From NCBI RefSeq assembly GCF_000471905.2, contig NW_006494931.1, positions 6,857,065 to 6,921,064 of the forward strand: a DNA stretch of 64,000 nucleotides, in the 5' to 3' direction. A program made the position numbers and the translations under genes. The notes under the pieces are model-generated. The model was not told where the DNA came from and did not search any database. It worked only from the letters and a program-made list of their open reading frames with translations. This document shows positions 21,147 through 33,435 of this stretch, piece after piece (position 1 is the stretch's first letter; each line of letters starts with the position of its first letter). The DNA is from Amborella trichopoda (taxonomy: Eukaryota; Streptophyta; Magnoliopsida; Amborellales; Amborellaceae).

Positions 21147-23602
21147 TGGTTAGGTGCCTCGATCTTGCCCTTCAGTTTTAGGTGATCGTGCGGTACGTCT
21201 CTTGAGTCTTTGGTGGACCCGGGACTTGAAATCGCTCTCTCAGAACCTTGCTCGAAGGCAAGGGCAAGTATACCAACCAATGAGAGAGGATTTTTAGGTG
21301 GGTTCGGGACTTTCTCGAGCTGGCTCGCATGGGCACCCTCTTAGATCATGAAGAAGGCCCCCTAGTTGCTTGAACTGGTTCGGAATCACCTCCCTTGACC
21401 TGTAATCCTCCTATTTTTCTACACAACACTGCTACGGTTAATTTGTAAGACAAGTGGGTCGAAAAGGACCCACCGTTGTCTTGGGGTAATGCACGTTCAT
21501 GGGAGAAGGTGATGAAGTGCATGGTTAGACAAAAAGTAGAAAGGAGAAGAGAACTTGATGGAAGGGCGATACTAGCATGATGGTTAGAAGTTGTCGACTC
21601 AGAGCGTTAGCAAGACGAGCATGGTTCAAGGACCAGCACGATGGCAATACTAATAGGAATCGAGGTCGACGTGTCGGCTCTAAGCTAGGACTACCCCCAA
21701 TCAAGTGAGAAGAGAGAGAGGTGGAGAGGAAAGAACGAGACGACGAAGAAAAGGGGAAAGACGAACGTCGATAGACATCGCGGTGGGAAATGCAAGGAGG
21801 CGGTGCATCCCTTGTGGACGGCGCTGGATCCTGACAAGGCACACGGTGATGGTTTCTTCTAGGTTGTATAGCGATAGGCATGGGACGCAGGGGGAATGGC
21901 GATAGGCACCGGACGCATGGAGGAATCTTGCAGATGGCGATAGGTAGTGTCAAAGCCTCTAGTGGGAAGCGATAAGTATCACCGTCTATGCTAGATACAT
22001 AGCAGAGGATGAGTCCTACAGGTGGCAACACACTTCGTCGTCTAGGTTCTGAACCTAAACATCAAAGCTACATCTGTAGGCAGTGATGGGCAGCGCCGTC
22101 CACAGACTTCATTGAGAGAAAGAGACAAACAAGAAGGAGAGGAGGGAGACTCACGCACGGTGCTACCACGCAACCTGTGAGACCAAGGGTGAGGCATGCA
22201 CAACACTACCACTGCTGTCCTAGGAAAGAGAAACTTATATTAAGTGAAAACTCTCTCTTGTGTGTGTGTATCTGCCTTCTCTCTTTCTTTACACACAATG
22301 GTGGTATGTATATGTAGAAGTGTGCCCTAAACAAGGGTGGATGATCAAAAGTAATCCTAATTACTGAAAAATTAAGATTAAATTGATTTAAAAGAAATTA
22401 GAAAATAGGGTGCAAAATGATAGATTTGCCCCTTCCTAACAAGTTGTAGAACTCCAGAATAGTCCCTGTGTTGCCCTAGGACTTGTGTGTTCTTACATGA
22501 CTTATTAAGGGTTGTTCTAACTCTCGGTTGATTATAAGATGATTTTTTTCTTGTAGGGCTTGACATGGCGCTCGATTTGATATCAACTTCGAGCCATGGA
22601 TCGTGTTTTTGTTACACGATCATGTGACTTGAGATTTGAGTAGATCTTGAAAATTCAAATCGATAGTGTGTTTGTTCCTTGATGTTTTATTGTGTTTTCT
22701 TCATTGAATCACACTGAGCATGCCGCTACGATCATGGAGCACCAAACGCAGCTCGATTCCGTGGCCGAATGAAGATTTTCCAAGTTCGGAATTTTTGCTA
22801 GAATCAAGGATTTCAACGATGGAATTTGTAGACTGTTCGTCATCTTTGTGTGTAGAATCCGACTGTTCATCATGTATGGGGCTCGGGTCAAAGATGGCCC
22901 GAGACCTTACGCCCATAATGAAATTGGTCTCGCATTGATTGAGCTCTCAAGCGGCATGATTTGGCCACTCTAGTGAGGCACGACACTATAGAATTTCCTG
23001 CACTTTCTTCACAAATCAGCAACTTCTCTCTAGCTTTTCTTCATACTTGGGCATCTTCACAGGACGTGCCACATATCGAATCACTCGTCTTGACTAGACG
23101 AACATGCTCATCAAATTTGAGCGAGATCCGACGTGGGATGGATGAGATATAAGCATCGAAAGTCACTAGTCGTGACTGTCCCCTTTAATGGTATAGTGTT
23201 GCAGGGTGGCCGCACGGGAATAGCGTGCGTCTCCTCCCATTTCACTCTTTCACCTACAACTTCTTCTTGGAGTGTCTGTTTGGGCTAAAACTTGATCCTT
23301 GGGGGTTTTCAACCATGTCGGATCCAATAATGGTGATCCCATAGCAATTTGAGACTCTGAAAATGTAGCTCTAGTTATGGGCGTCTGTTTCAGGGTGCTA
23401 GAGGCCGATTCTGCAGGAACTATTTCTCATGTTGCACTGCCTTAAACATGTTAGAATGCAACGACACTTGGCAAGATAACTTTGAGAGACCTCATGAAGA
23501 TCTTGGCCAGTTCTAGGGTTGTTTGAGACTGTCAAAATTTCCAGTACTTGCTAGGCCGTTATTGAGCGGGGGCCTCATGTTGATGAAAAATCGCTTCCAA
23601 CA
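21147..23602 (-). mobile_element. LTR C, candidate 3' LTR of the giant element (fossil)
   Basis: On the minus strand it starts TGTTGGAAGCG at 23602 and ends CACCTAACCA at 21147 (2456 bp). It matches the giant element's 5' LTR over 22560-23600 ('cgagccatggatcgtg', 'cactgagcatgccgc') and at the other end ('gggcaccctcttagatcatg'). No primer site lies beyond its inner-LTR-type end at 21146, so it is not a 5' LTR. It is shorter than the 3.36 kb copies. The middle (21700-22000) carries 'gcgataggca' repeats in place of the hairpin array. Confidence 0.7.
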
Positions 23603-23682
23603 GCATGCCCTCGAATGTTGTGCTTCAATAGAATCGAGAAGTGCAATCATTCATGTAGTTTGAGGCATCTTCATAGAGTCCA

Positions 23683-25345
23683 CACCCTCAAGAGACTATC
23701 TATGGTTCTGGAGCATGAGGCCTTTGTCAAGACCTCGTAAAGAACCAAGCCTTTTTTTAAGGAAAAATGCTACAAACCTCTGGTCGGCACTGCTGCTACA
23801 CCAGGTTTTCCTTTGATGTGCAGGGTATTCCTATGGGTCCCGTCTAGTGAAGTCCGATGGGGGGCTTTTGGCCCACTCTAAAGTCTGGTCCCCTGCTGGC
23901 TAGAGGGCTTTAACAAGACGTACCTTGAATCCTATGGCAACCCTTGCCTTGTCAGTCTCTTGCCTTTGTAATGGCCCTTAGCATTTCTGGAGGGACACTT
24001 TTGTCATCGTCCTCACCCTCAAGGCTCTATGTGGTTCTGGAGCATGAGGCCTTTGTCAGAACCTCCTTGTACAAAACAAGACCTTTTTTGAAGGCCAAAT
24101 GCTACGAACCTCTGATTGGCACTACTGTTACACCAAGTATGCCTTTGATGTGCAGGGTATCTCTATGGGTCCCGTCTAGTGGAGTCCAGTCGGGGGCCTC
24201 TGGCTCGCTCGAAAGTCTTGTCCCCTTCTAGCAAGAGGGCTTTGGCGAGACGTACCCTTAATCCTGAGGCAACCCTGGCTTTGTCAGTCTCTTGCCTTCG
24301 TAATGGCCCTTAACATTTCTGGAGGGATCTTTCGTCATCATCCTCACCCTCAAGGACTCTCTATGGTTCTGAAGCATGAGTCCTTTGTCAAGACCTCCTC
24401 GTACAGAACCAGACCTTTTTTTAAGGTAGAAATTCTACGAACCTTTGGTCGGCACTGCTACTACACCATGTTTTCCTTTGATGTGCAGGGTATCCCTGTG
24501 GGTATTGACTAGTGGAGTCCAGTCAGGGGCTTCTGGCCCACCCAAATATCTGGTACATTACTGGCTAGAGGGTTTTGACGAGATTTACCCTGAATCCTAT
24601 GGCAACCCTGGCTTTGTTATTCTCTTGCCTTTGTAATGGCCTTATCATTGATGGAGGGATCTTTTCGTTATTGTCCTCACCCTCAAGGACTCTCTGTGGT
24701 GCTGGATAATGAGGCCTTTGTCAGGATCTCCTCATACAGAACCAGGCATTTTTTGAAGGCCAATTGCTACGAACCTTTGATCGGCATTGCTGCTACACCA
24801 GGTTTGCTTTTTAAGTGTAGGGTATCAATATGGGTCCCGTCTAGCGGAGTCCAGTCAGGGGCTTCTGGCCCGCCCGAAAGTATGGTCCCCTGCTGAGTAG
24901 AGGGATTTGGCGAGACGTACCCAGAATCCTGTGGCAACCCTGGCCTTGTCAGTCTCTTGCCTTCGTAATGTCCCTTAGCATTTCTGAAGGGATCTTTTCG
25001 TCATCGTCCTCACCATCATGGACTCTCTATGGTTCTGGAGTATGAGGCCTTTGTCAGGACCTCCTCGTACAAAACCAGGCCTTTTTTTAACACCAAAATT
25101 CTACGAACTTCTGGTCGGCAATACTACTACACTAGGTTTTCCTTTGATGTGTAGGGTATCCCTGTGGGTACCGACTAGCGAAGTCCAGTCGGGGGCTTTT
25201 GGCCCACCCGATAGTTTGGTCCCCTGCTGGCTAGATGGATTTGGTGAGATGTACCCTAAATCCTATGGCAACCCTGGCCTTGTCAGTCTCTTTCCTTCGT
25301 AATGGCCCTTAGCATTCCTATAAGGATATTTTCGTCATCGACCTG
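23683..25345 (+). repeat. 332-bp tandem repeat, five units
   Basis: The landmark 'accctcaag' (or close variants) occurs at 23683, 24015, 24346, 24679, 25011 and, degenerate, 25346, giving spacings of 332, 331, 333, 332 and 335 bp. Units share 'ggttctggagcatgaggcct', 'cggcactgctgctacacc', 'gagtccagtcgggggc' and 'gtcagtctcttgccttcg'. A partial unit is at 2045-2090 in module X copy 1. Each unit can be translated for about 60-95 residues but carries no recognised domain. Confidence 0.95.
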
Positions 25346-25368
25346 ACACTCGAGGACACTTATTATTT

Positions 25369-25456
25369 GCTGAACTGGGGAGATCTTATGAGGCTCTCAC
25401 TCCCTAACGAGCTGGGTAAATCGAGGAGATATTGTGAGGCTCTCACACTCTAACGA
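25369..25456 (+). repeat. Tandem duplication, 42 and 46 bp
   Basis: 'gctgaactgggg...gaggctctcac...taacga' (25369-25410) is repeated as 'gctgggtaaatcg...gaggctctcac...taacga' (25411-25456). Confidence 0.8.
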
Positions 25457-26094
25457 GTCATGATTGCTGGTGTGTCGGCTGAGACCGTAGGAGTGCGTCA
25501 ACCTGCTTCATCGGTCTAGGCACCCTTTCACTGGTTTTCACTTGAACAGGGGAAGTGGCATCGTGAAGATGATTTTCACCAACTTTTGTTATTTTTGGGC
25601 TCTTCTACCAATGACTTTGTGGTCATGTCCACCCTTTTCATCCATTTTTGCTCATGGTGCCCTTTTGGGGTTTTTACCGTGCCCGGGTTTGTTTTTTCAC
25701 GAAACTCTCTTACTCATGGTTTTGTGACCAAGCCCATCCATCATTTTTACTCATGGCGTTTCCTTGTTCAGGTGTACACCATGCCCATTTTTTTTTGAGA
25801 GAAGGCATGTTTTAGGGTCGTGCCTTCGAGACCTATGCGAAGCCTTTTAACATCATGCGTCTAGGACGTGGACTATAGTTTTAGGTACAACTGGACCGTA
25901 GTGGTAAGGAGTGGTAGTTTTTAGAGGCCATAGAGTTAGTCTGGGGGTGACTTATACTAATTTGGGAAGGTGGCATGAAGTTTCCTATAGAGAGTTGATT
26001 GGACGATAGGTGAAAAGTGGTGACCCATTAGCTAGGGGCGAGATGTCATAACGTTTGGTGAGCTTGGGTAAGACTTTGGGGAATGAAATGAAAG

Positions 26095-26390
26095 ATGGTG
26101 ATGGTGGCCCATGCACAGGAATGGGCCGGCTAGGGAAGACATGTATGGCGATGCACGTAAAGGGCGTGTGTGCACAGCAAACTCACTGGAGAGGTAATGG
26201 AGTGGTGTTGGTGGCCCGTGCACACGAATGAGCCAACTGGGGAAGACGTGCGTGGCGATGGACGTAAAGGGTGTGTGGGACTAGGTATGCTCACTGGAGA
26301 GAAGAAGAAGAGGGTATGTGCGCACCAATTGGTCGGTTAGGCAAGACGTGCGTGGCGATGCACTCCAAAAGGGATGTGTCCGTGCACATG
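26095..26390 (+). repeat. 107-bp tandem repeat, nearly three units
   Basis: 'ggtggcccatgcac' at 26103, 'ggtggcccgtgcac' at 26210 and a degenerate third near 26311. Each is followed by 'gggaagacgtgcgtggcgat' type sequence. Part of module X. Confidence 0.75.
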
Positions 26391-26429
26391 GGGCATCTTT
26401 ATGGTTGTGCCTCCTGGACCTGGGGGAAG

Positions 26430-27698
26430 TAGTTTATTGTCATGCCGCCAGGACGTGCACTATGGTTTAAGTTCATATAGCTTGAACCGTGGTTAAGAAG
26501 TTTAAAGTCATGAAACTAGAACCATGCAGTTTAAGGTTGTGTGACTAGACCTCCGCTACAGTTTGTGGTTATATAGTTTGGACCGTGGCTATGAAGTTTA
26601 AGGTCATGCAGCATGGACCATGTGTGAGTTGCCTTGTCAGTAGGGCTGCATGGGGGTAGGTATGTGGATAGCAATCTAGCTCCCTAGGAATAAAGATAAT
26701 TAAGACTATCCACATGTGAAGAGATGTAGATGGAGGTGGTGACCCTACGAGGGGTAGTTAAGGGGAAAGGCTTCATTGGGGATAAGGAGGCAAGTGTGAC
26801 TCCATAGGGATAATGAATATCGGTGTGCATGGAACTTCGAGAGGCTAGGGCACAAATGAACCCCCCCCCCCGTGGGTGGAAGAGGATGTCTCTAACTCTC
26901 TGGAGGTGATGGGATGAGTACAACCCTTACATGCATCTAACTCCATTGGGGGTTAAATTGGAGTTATACGTATGGACCATTCGACTCGTTGCGCGTTACA
27001 GTTTTAGGGTCTTGTAGCTTGGACCATAGCCGTGCAGTTTAAAGTCATACGGCTAGAATCATGCAGTTTGTGGTCGTGCAACTAGGCATCCACTACAATT
27101 TAGGGTCATATAGTTTGGATCGTGGTGCTAAGCCCTTTAACATCATGCGATTAGGATGTGCAGTATGGTTTATGGTGACACAGTTTGACCATGGTCGTAA
27201 GTTTAAAGTCATGTGACAAGGACTTTGTAGTTTGAGGTCGTGCAACTAGTGGTCATAAAGTTTTAAGTCGTGAGACAAGGACTATGGTAATGCAGTTTAA
27301 GGTCATGCAGCATGGATCATGGCGATGCGTTTAAGGTCATGTAGCGCAGACCATGGTGATGCAGTTTAAGGTCATGCAGTGCGGACAGTGGCGATGAAGT
27401 TTAAGGTCATGCAATGCGGACTATGGCGATGCAGTTTAAGGTCATGCAGTGCGGACTATGGCTATACAAATTAAGGTCATACAACACGAACCATGGCGAT
27501 ACAGTTTAAGGTCATGAAGCACCGACCATGGCGATGTAGTTTAAGGTCATGCAACGCGGACCATGGCTATGCAGTTTAAAGTCATGCAGCATAGACCATG
27601 GCGGTGCAATTTAAGGTCATGCAACATGGACCATGGAGATGCAATTTAAGGCAATGCAGCACGGACCATGGCTATGCAGTTTAAGGTCATGCAACGCG
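26430..27698 (+). repeat. 35-bp minisatellite, left part (interrupted)
   Basis: Mixed units to 27290, with spacer 'gagttgccttgtcagtaggg' at 26627. From 27290 on there is a clean run with core 'gcagtttaaggtcatgcagc' and tail 'acggaccatggcgat', 35 bp per unit. The run is cut at 27698 by a solo LTR and resumes at 30598 in the same phase. Confidence 0.95.
27694..27698 (+). other. Target-site duplication, left copy
   Basis: 'acgcg' precedes the LTR start TG at 27699. The right copy is 'atgtg' (30598-30602). The two differ by two C-to-T changes, both at CpG, which is what deamination of methylated cytosine would leave. Confidence 0.6.
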
Positions 27699-28214
27699 TG
27701 TAAGGACCCGGACTATCCTGGCCGGTTAAGTTGAGTGCATGGCGGGATGAATAGAGGGTGGCTGACACGGCGATTGAAGGAGAGAAGAGTCACTCGACGA
27801 TGGAATGCGTGATAGCATGAGTCGCACGGCGATGGTGTGCGTAGCGAGGGTAGGCACGAGGTGAAGGGAGGAGTGCAGTAAGAGTGGTCGCGCTGCAGTA
27901 GGCTTTAGGTGAAGTTGCATGGCGATAAGCGCAGTGGAGGCGCACGACGATAAATGAGAAAAAGAGAAAGGAATAAGAGCGTGGTGCAATGAAAGGTGCA
28001 CGACACGTGCAAGTGCCGCGTGAAGATTGGGCTATCGCCGGCTGGTCACTACTGCCCGTGTTCCTGGCATACATGAGTTGTAAGTGCCATTTGGAGAGTG
28101 CATGCTGACTTGGAGCCACGTGTCCAAATGTGTAAGCCTTTTTACACCACTTGGACAAGCCACCCCACCTCCAAGAATAACCTCTTCCCTCTCTCACGCC
28201 ATTCTTTTTCCCCT

Positions 28215-28217
<3 letters not shown>

Positions 28218-28247
<30 letters not shown>
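28218..28247 (+). repeat. (CT)n microsatellite in the solo LTR
   Basis: An uninterrupted run of about 14 CT dinucleotides, followed by 'cgctaaggcaag'. Confidence 0.9.
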
Positions 28248-28248
<1 letters not shown>

Positions 28249-29427
28249 AAGGCAAGTTGGGTGGCCAGCCATTGTTATAGTGGGGGTGGAGTTGTGCCAG
28301 CGGAGTTGTGAGAAGGCACCGTTTCTGTGCAGGTAAGTGGATCCCTCAACATTTCACTATAGTCATAAGGATGCATGGAAACTTATGTACATTGAAATTT
28401 GGGATTTTATGTTATGATGAATGTGAATGTTATGAATGAATGCATGAATCATGATTGTGTGAGAAATGTATGTTTATGAGGTTATATTGTGAGGAAAGTG
28501 TGATTATCATGTTCTTTGGCAAGAGACTGAAGTTATGGAGCATGTTCTTAAGGCATGCTTTAGTACCACTGTGAAATTCCAGGAACTTACCTGTTTTTGT
28601 AAAAGGGTTTTGAATGGCCAACGAGGTCCGCTTTGCCTCAAATCATAGCCTTTGGAAAGGTATGTGAGTCTAGTCAAATGTTTATTTTTTACCCTTGTTT
28701 AAATTCTTTACAAAATGGGAGATATATTTCGAATTGTGTGGGTAGGTCACTGTTTGACCATTTTTGCACTAACCCTATAGTAATCACTAGTTTTCACCAG
28801 ACAAATGAAGTATGATTCCGTCCAAACAGAATCCATCTAAAATATCCTTGGAAGTAATAAAATTTTCAAGTACAAATTACTTTCTAATTCCTCATAGATT
28901 GGAAGATATGCATCATTTTGTGAAGATGTGTCACCGTTGGCAGCTTGATAAAAAACACAACTATCACCTTATTTGAAACGGACTTTTGGAAAACCAAATC
29001 GAGTCCAAATTCTTTAAAATTGACCTTTTGGGAAGATATGTGTCTTGGCATGAATTTTGGTTTCTGGAAATATCTCAAATTCCTCATGGTTCTAAAGTTA
29101 TAGCATTGTGAAGTAGGGTACATCACTGTTCCATGTACACATGCAGAGTACAACAACTAGGCCCACATTCTCGTGAACATTTGGGGGGCCAAATAAGATT
29201 CAACTGTATTTAAACCATCTTCCTTTGAAAGATTGGTGCGCTTAGTACAAAAATGGTTTTGGAACCATTTTCAAACTCAAATTGGTCCAAGAGTTACGAC
29301 CCAAACTGTGAGCGCATGTCATGGTCTATGAATGCAAAAATGGTGCTATATGCTTAAGTGTGATATTGCCATTGTTATCGTGATATTGCCACTGTTAATG
29401 CGATATTACCATGGATTATGCTACATG

Positions 29428-29560
29428 TGAATGGGTACCTACTATGTGAATGATGGTACCATACTGTTTATGTGATGTTATGCTATGAGAATGGGTACCT
29501 ACTGTGTGAATGATGGTATCATGCTGCTTATGTGATATGGAGATGGGCACCTACTGTGTA
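29428..29560 (+). repeat. Short tandem repeat in the solo LTR
   Basis: About two and a half units of 'gggtacctactgtgtgaatg' with 'atggtaccat' and 'tttatgtgat', spaced near 60 bp. Confidence 0.7.
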
Positions 29561-30597
29561 AACGATGGTGCTGACAGCAAAGATCTTCCCTAACTCCCCA
29601 TGATAAGATGGGAGTCAGGATGTGATTACTTGGGAGGGTCGGCCCCCCAGATCTATATAGGCACTACGCATTGGGTCACCCAATGTTAGTGTAACGCTCT
29701 CTCGCCAAAAGGGCATAAGAAGAGGGCGTGTCTTGCAAGGCCACTGCCTATCAAAAACCGCAAAGCACGTTAGGGATGTGTGTGTGTGTGTATGTGTGGA
29801 GGACATTATGAAGTGGGGCACCCACTTGTTATTATCCTCCCTCCGGAATGAGGGTAGAGGTTTCATACAATAGGATTGGCTTAGCCTGAGCAATGAGAGT
29901 TGTACTTTGGGAGTTAGCCTTACAGGTTTTGTGACTGTGATATGTGGCCCTTATTATTTTGCTTTAAGTAGGTGATTGTGACTTATGAACTGTATATGGA
30001 ATTGATTTTATTATACTACTATTAAAACGTTGACAAGCATGTCTGGGGAAGTCATTTGGTACCTTGTGAATGTATGCATATATATGTGTGCATTGCATAT
30101 TGTTATCAGTGTTACGCTAGTGAGAATGCAATGGTGCAAATCTGCTTACTGAGCTAGTTAGCTCATTCCATCCTATCTTCATAATTGTAGAGTGAAAAGT
30201 GTGGCATCCGTACTAAAGGTGGGTGGCCGTTTTTGAGACTCGAAGGTCGAAGTTCGGAAGTTTGAAATCCGTCCTGTGAAGACTTTCATAGTATGTTTTG
30301 ATGGTCTCAAATTTATGATGAACATTTCATTTTGTGTATATTTTGGGGCCAGTAGTGCCTTGAGAAAATTGTAATGACTTTGATAATGAATGAATGAGTT
30401 GGTTGTACTTGGCTTTTGATATTTTGGCCTGTTGGAGTGGTTTTTGTTCTAGTTTTCTTTCTTGTGCGCTCTTGATTCAGTATTTTACGCGTTGAGCTAC
30501 TCCCACCTGAGTGACATTCGTGACCTCTGTGATCACAATCCCATGCTCTGTCGTCCTCCAGCGGTACACAATGGGGCCGAGAGGCAGGGTCGTAACA

Positions 30598-30990
30598 ATG
30601 TGGACCATGGCTATGCAGTTTAATGTCATGCAGCGTGGTGATGAAATTTAAGGTCATGCAGCGCGGACCATGGCTATGCAGTTGAAGGTCATGCAGCACG
30701 GACCATGGCAATGCAGTTTAATGTCATGCAATGCGGACCATGGCGATGCAATTTAAGGTCGTGCAGAGCGAACCATGGCTATGCAATTTAAGGTCATGCA
30801 GCGCAGACCATGGCAATGCGGTTTAAGGTCATCCAGCATGGACTATGGCAGTGCAGTTTAAGGTCATGCAGCACGGACCATGGTGGTGCAATTTAAGGTC
30901 ATGTAGCGTGGACCATGGCGATGCAGTTTAAGGTCATGCAGCAGGAACCATGGCTATGTAGTTTATGGTCATGTAGCACAGACCCTAAAG
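30598..30990 (+). repeat. 35-bp minisatellite, right part after the solo LTR
   Basis: About eleven units of the same subtype as 27290-27698 ('ttaaggtcatgcagc', 'ggaccatggc'). It continues the array that the solo LTR interrupted. Confidence 0.95.
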
Positions 30991-30999
30991 ATGGAGGGA

Positions 31000-32330
31000 A
31001 TAGAGCCATTACTAGAAACTGGACTCTCTAAGGGGCGAGGTTGTGGTGTAGGGAATGAGCTTCCATGGGACGATGGTCCGGAGGGGAGCGACAGGGACTG
31101 CATATGAAACTAAGTGTAGCATTAGACCGAATGATGGCGTTAGGTCCCTTGGTGAAGCGCGTGGCAGTAGCCCTTGGCCAGAGGTAGGGCGGTAACTCCT
31201 TGATGGGGCATGTGATAATAGCCTCCTGACGAAGCGTTCGGTGGTAGTCCTTGGATGAGACACACGGCGACAACCTTCTGAACAAAGCGCTCGGTGCTAG
31301 TCCCCTAGACGAAGACTTGACGAGGCAAGCGGTGATGCTGCTTTGGGTCTCAGGCTTGGCTGCCCCGGCCGGGTCCTATCATTGTAGGGACTGGAGTGTC
31401 ATTCTAAATTTGTTGGGGGCAGTCTCTGGTACTGCGGGGTATAAAAGGGGGAGAAACCCCACATTACTATTTTATTGAAGGGTAAAATAGTATAAGAGGT
31501 TTTTTAAGAGAGAGAGAGAGAGAGAGAGAGAAAGAGCCAAAGCTCCTGGCGAGAATTTTTCGGCAGGCACTTCATGGCTAGAACTTGAAGAGGAAGGTTC
31601 TTATGGATTTTTCTGGCGAACTTCAGGAGCTGTGAAGCTTCGCAGCATGCTTGCGAACAGTTTTCGGCCAACATTGAAGCTTTCTGAGCAAGGAAGAGGA
31701 TTTCTCGAGGCCTTGGCAGAATTTTCAATGGTGCCCTACCGAAGTTCGAGTGCGTATCCGTTCGTTCTGCTGCTGAGGGGAAGGTCGCAGAGAGCTTAGA
31801 GGGCTTTGTCAGCTCTCTGATTGTCGAAGGAGGAGAAGGGGATGTATTTATTTCACGAAATTTTAGAGGAATTTTGGTGAGCTTTGGTGGACTGTTGAGG
31901 TGGGAAACAAGGGAGAAGGGCAATCTGTAGGGTCGCAGGGAAGCTTTTGGGTATTTCTGGTGGTTTTCACCAACTCCAATAACAAGCAGAACGCAAGAGA
32001 GGGTTTTCCCGGTGGATGGGAGTGGATTCTCAGTGAGCAGAAGAAAGCCCCAGTGGGAAACTAAAGGGTTGGGAGACCATAATGGTTGAGGAGGTGAGGA
32101 GTCGTGGGACGACGATCAGTCACCCTCCGCACGTGCAGTGACAGGCCATGCCGCAAGTGTCAGGCGGTGTGTCCATATTTCAAGGGCCGCACGTGCGGCA
32201 AGCGTTGATGGCTGGAGCGAGACATTGGTGCGCCTTCGTTCGCGAGATGTCGATGGTCCTCGATTGATCGCGAGACACAATTCCCTCCTGGTGGCAGACG
32301 ACGATATTTGGTGCCCCCCTCGACACATGT
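31000..32330 (+). other. Antisense-unit promoter and leader, module X (first set in giant element)
   Basis: A ~32-bp repeat series (31110-31330), a TATA box (31436), a 'tactattttattgaagggta' block (31465) matching 17569, a GA microsatellite (31505-31535), then leader sequence to 32330. The 'aggccatgccgcaagtgtca' block (32143) matches 18240 ('acaggccacaacgcaagtgt'). On this copy the leader is not followed by a recognisable PMD core. Confidence 0.5.
31436..31449 (+). promoter_or_regulatory. Candidate antisense TATA promoter
   Basis: 'ggggtataaaaggg' lies upstream of the PMD-type leader on the plus strand, opposite to gag-pol. Equivalent positions read 'gagtatagaagg' (17552) and 'ctttataagtggg' (34370). 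The shared placement supports a promoter for the antisense unit. Activity cannot be read from sequence. Confidence 0.5.
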
Positions 32331-32345
32331 CTTCTCGATGATCAG

Positions 32346-32490
32346 ACGACGCTTATAAAGCTTCTGTGAGGCAAGCATCTTCAGGCAAGGATGTCACAAT
32401 TATTGAGGACAAAGAGCCTCTTATTACTGGGAATGAATCACATCCCTTTCCTCAACCTTCTATCTTTGGAGCTGAGAGCTAGTATGATCT
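32346..32490 (+). pseudogene. Coding-like scrap, unknown
   Basis: The frame reads 'KASVRQASSGKDVTIIEDKE' and then a short proline-rich stretch. Composition is coding-like (balanced, no low complexity). It lies between a leader and a minisatellite, where the PMD unit would be expected, but it does not resemble the visible PMD parts at 18709-21146. It could be a different part of that protein or unrelated. Confidence 0.25.
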
Positions 32491-32929
32491 AATAATTATG
32501 AGCAACCGAGCGATTCCACTTGCAACCTTGAGAGAGGGACTCATGTTTGCTGTTCGAAGGGACCCATCATAGGTGCGGCTTTTGTAGTCACCTCCTTTTT
32601 GGGACAAGTTATTCATCCTCTTATTTGGCTCATTCGGGGAGGCTTTGTTGTTTCGTAGTCCGTGATGCCTTTCCCCTCACAAATCACCAGGCTCAACCAC
32701 CGTAATGTTACTACAGGATGGACGATGGTGACCCACTAACTTACAACGAGTATGGGTGGCAGGATGGTTCGCTATTTTGTGAGCATGGGTAAGACTCACT
32801 AGGGAATGAGGTGTGGTGATGAAGTGAATGAACTCACTGGGGAGGTAATGAAGGTGGAACGCGCACACTAACAAGTAGGTTAGGGAAGGCATGCCCGAAA
32901 GTGCACAGAAACGCATGTGCGCATATGTG
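32491..32929 (+). other. Module X sequence, no gene recognised
   Basis: 32690-32930 resembles 26000-26400 ('gatggtgacccactaac', 'ggggaggtaatg') and leads into the minisatellite. Nothing else is identified. Confidence 0.4.
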
Positions 32930-33435
32930 GGGGCGAGTTTATGGTCATGCCTCAAGGACTTGTGCAAAGGCAGTTTATCGTCATGCGACCAGGACGTGTA
33001 CTATGGTTTAAGGTCATACAGTTAGACCATGGTTATGCAGTTTAAAGTCATACAACTAGGACCGTGCAGTTTAAGGTCGTACAACTAGACCTCAACTACA
33101 GTTTAAGGTCATATAGTTTGAACCATGGTGCTGAGCCTTTTATCGTCATGCGGCTAGGACGTGTATTATAGTTTAAGGTCATGTAGCTTGGATCATCGTT
33201 ATGCACTTTTAAGTCATACAACTAGGGCTCTGCAGTTTAAGGTAGTGCAACTAGATCTCTGCTACAATTTAAGGTCATATAGTTCGGACCATGGTTGTGT
33301 AGTAAAGCTAGGATCGTGCAGTTTAAGGTCGTGCAACTAGACGTCCGCTACAGTTTAAGGTCATATAGTTCGGACCACGCAGTTTAGGGTCATGCAACTA
33401 GACTAAAGCTGTGAATTTCATGGTCGTGCAGCACG
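32930..33435 (+). repeat. 35-bp-type minisatellite, second set in giant element
   Basis: Irregular units with 'gtttaaggtcatatagtttg', 'caactagacctc' and 'cggaccatggt'. Close to 2740-3060 and 26440-26620. It is followed by 'gtgtgggtcgccatgtaggt' as at 3352. Confidence 0.85.

Larger units (their letters stand above)
27699..30597 (+). mobile_element. Solo LTR, Tekay/Del-like, 2.9 kb (fossil)
   Basis: Starts TGTAAGGACCCGG and ends GGGTCGTAACA, a 2899-bp unit with TG...CA ends sitting cleanly inside a 35-bp minisatellite whose units resume on the other side. No internal region, primer site or second LTR is present, so it is a solo LTR left by recombination. The terminal sequence and the 'gcttactgagctagttagct' block (30140) fit Tekay/Del chromovirus LTRs. 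The last 1.05 kb aligns with 1-1022. It carries a CT microsatellite (28218-28247) and a short 'gggtacctactgtgtgaatg' tandem repeat (29428-29560). Confidence 0.8.

Noticed and set aside
21525-22031. A 168-residue minus-strand frame
   Set aside because: It lies wholly inside the variable middle of LTR C and shows no domain.
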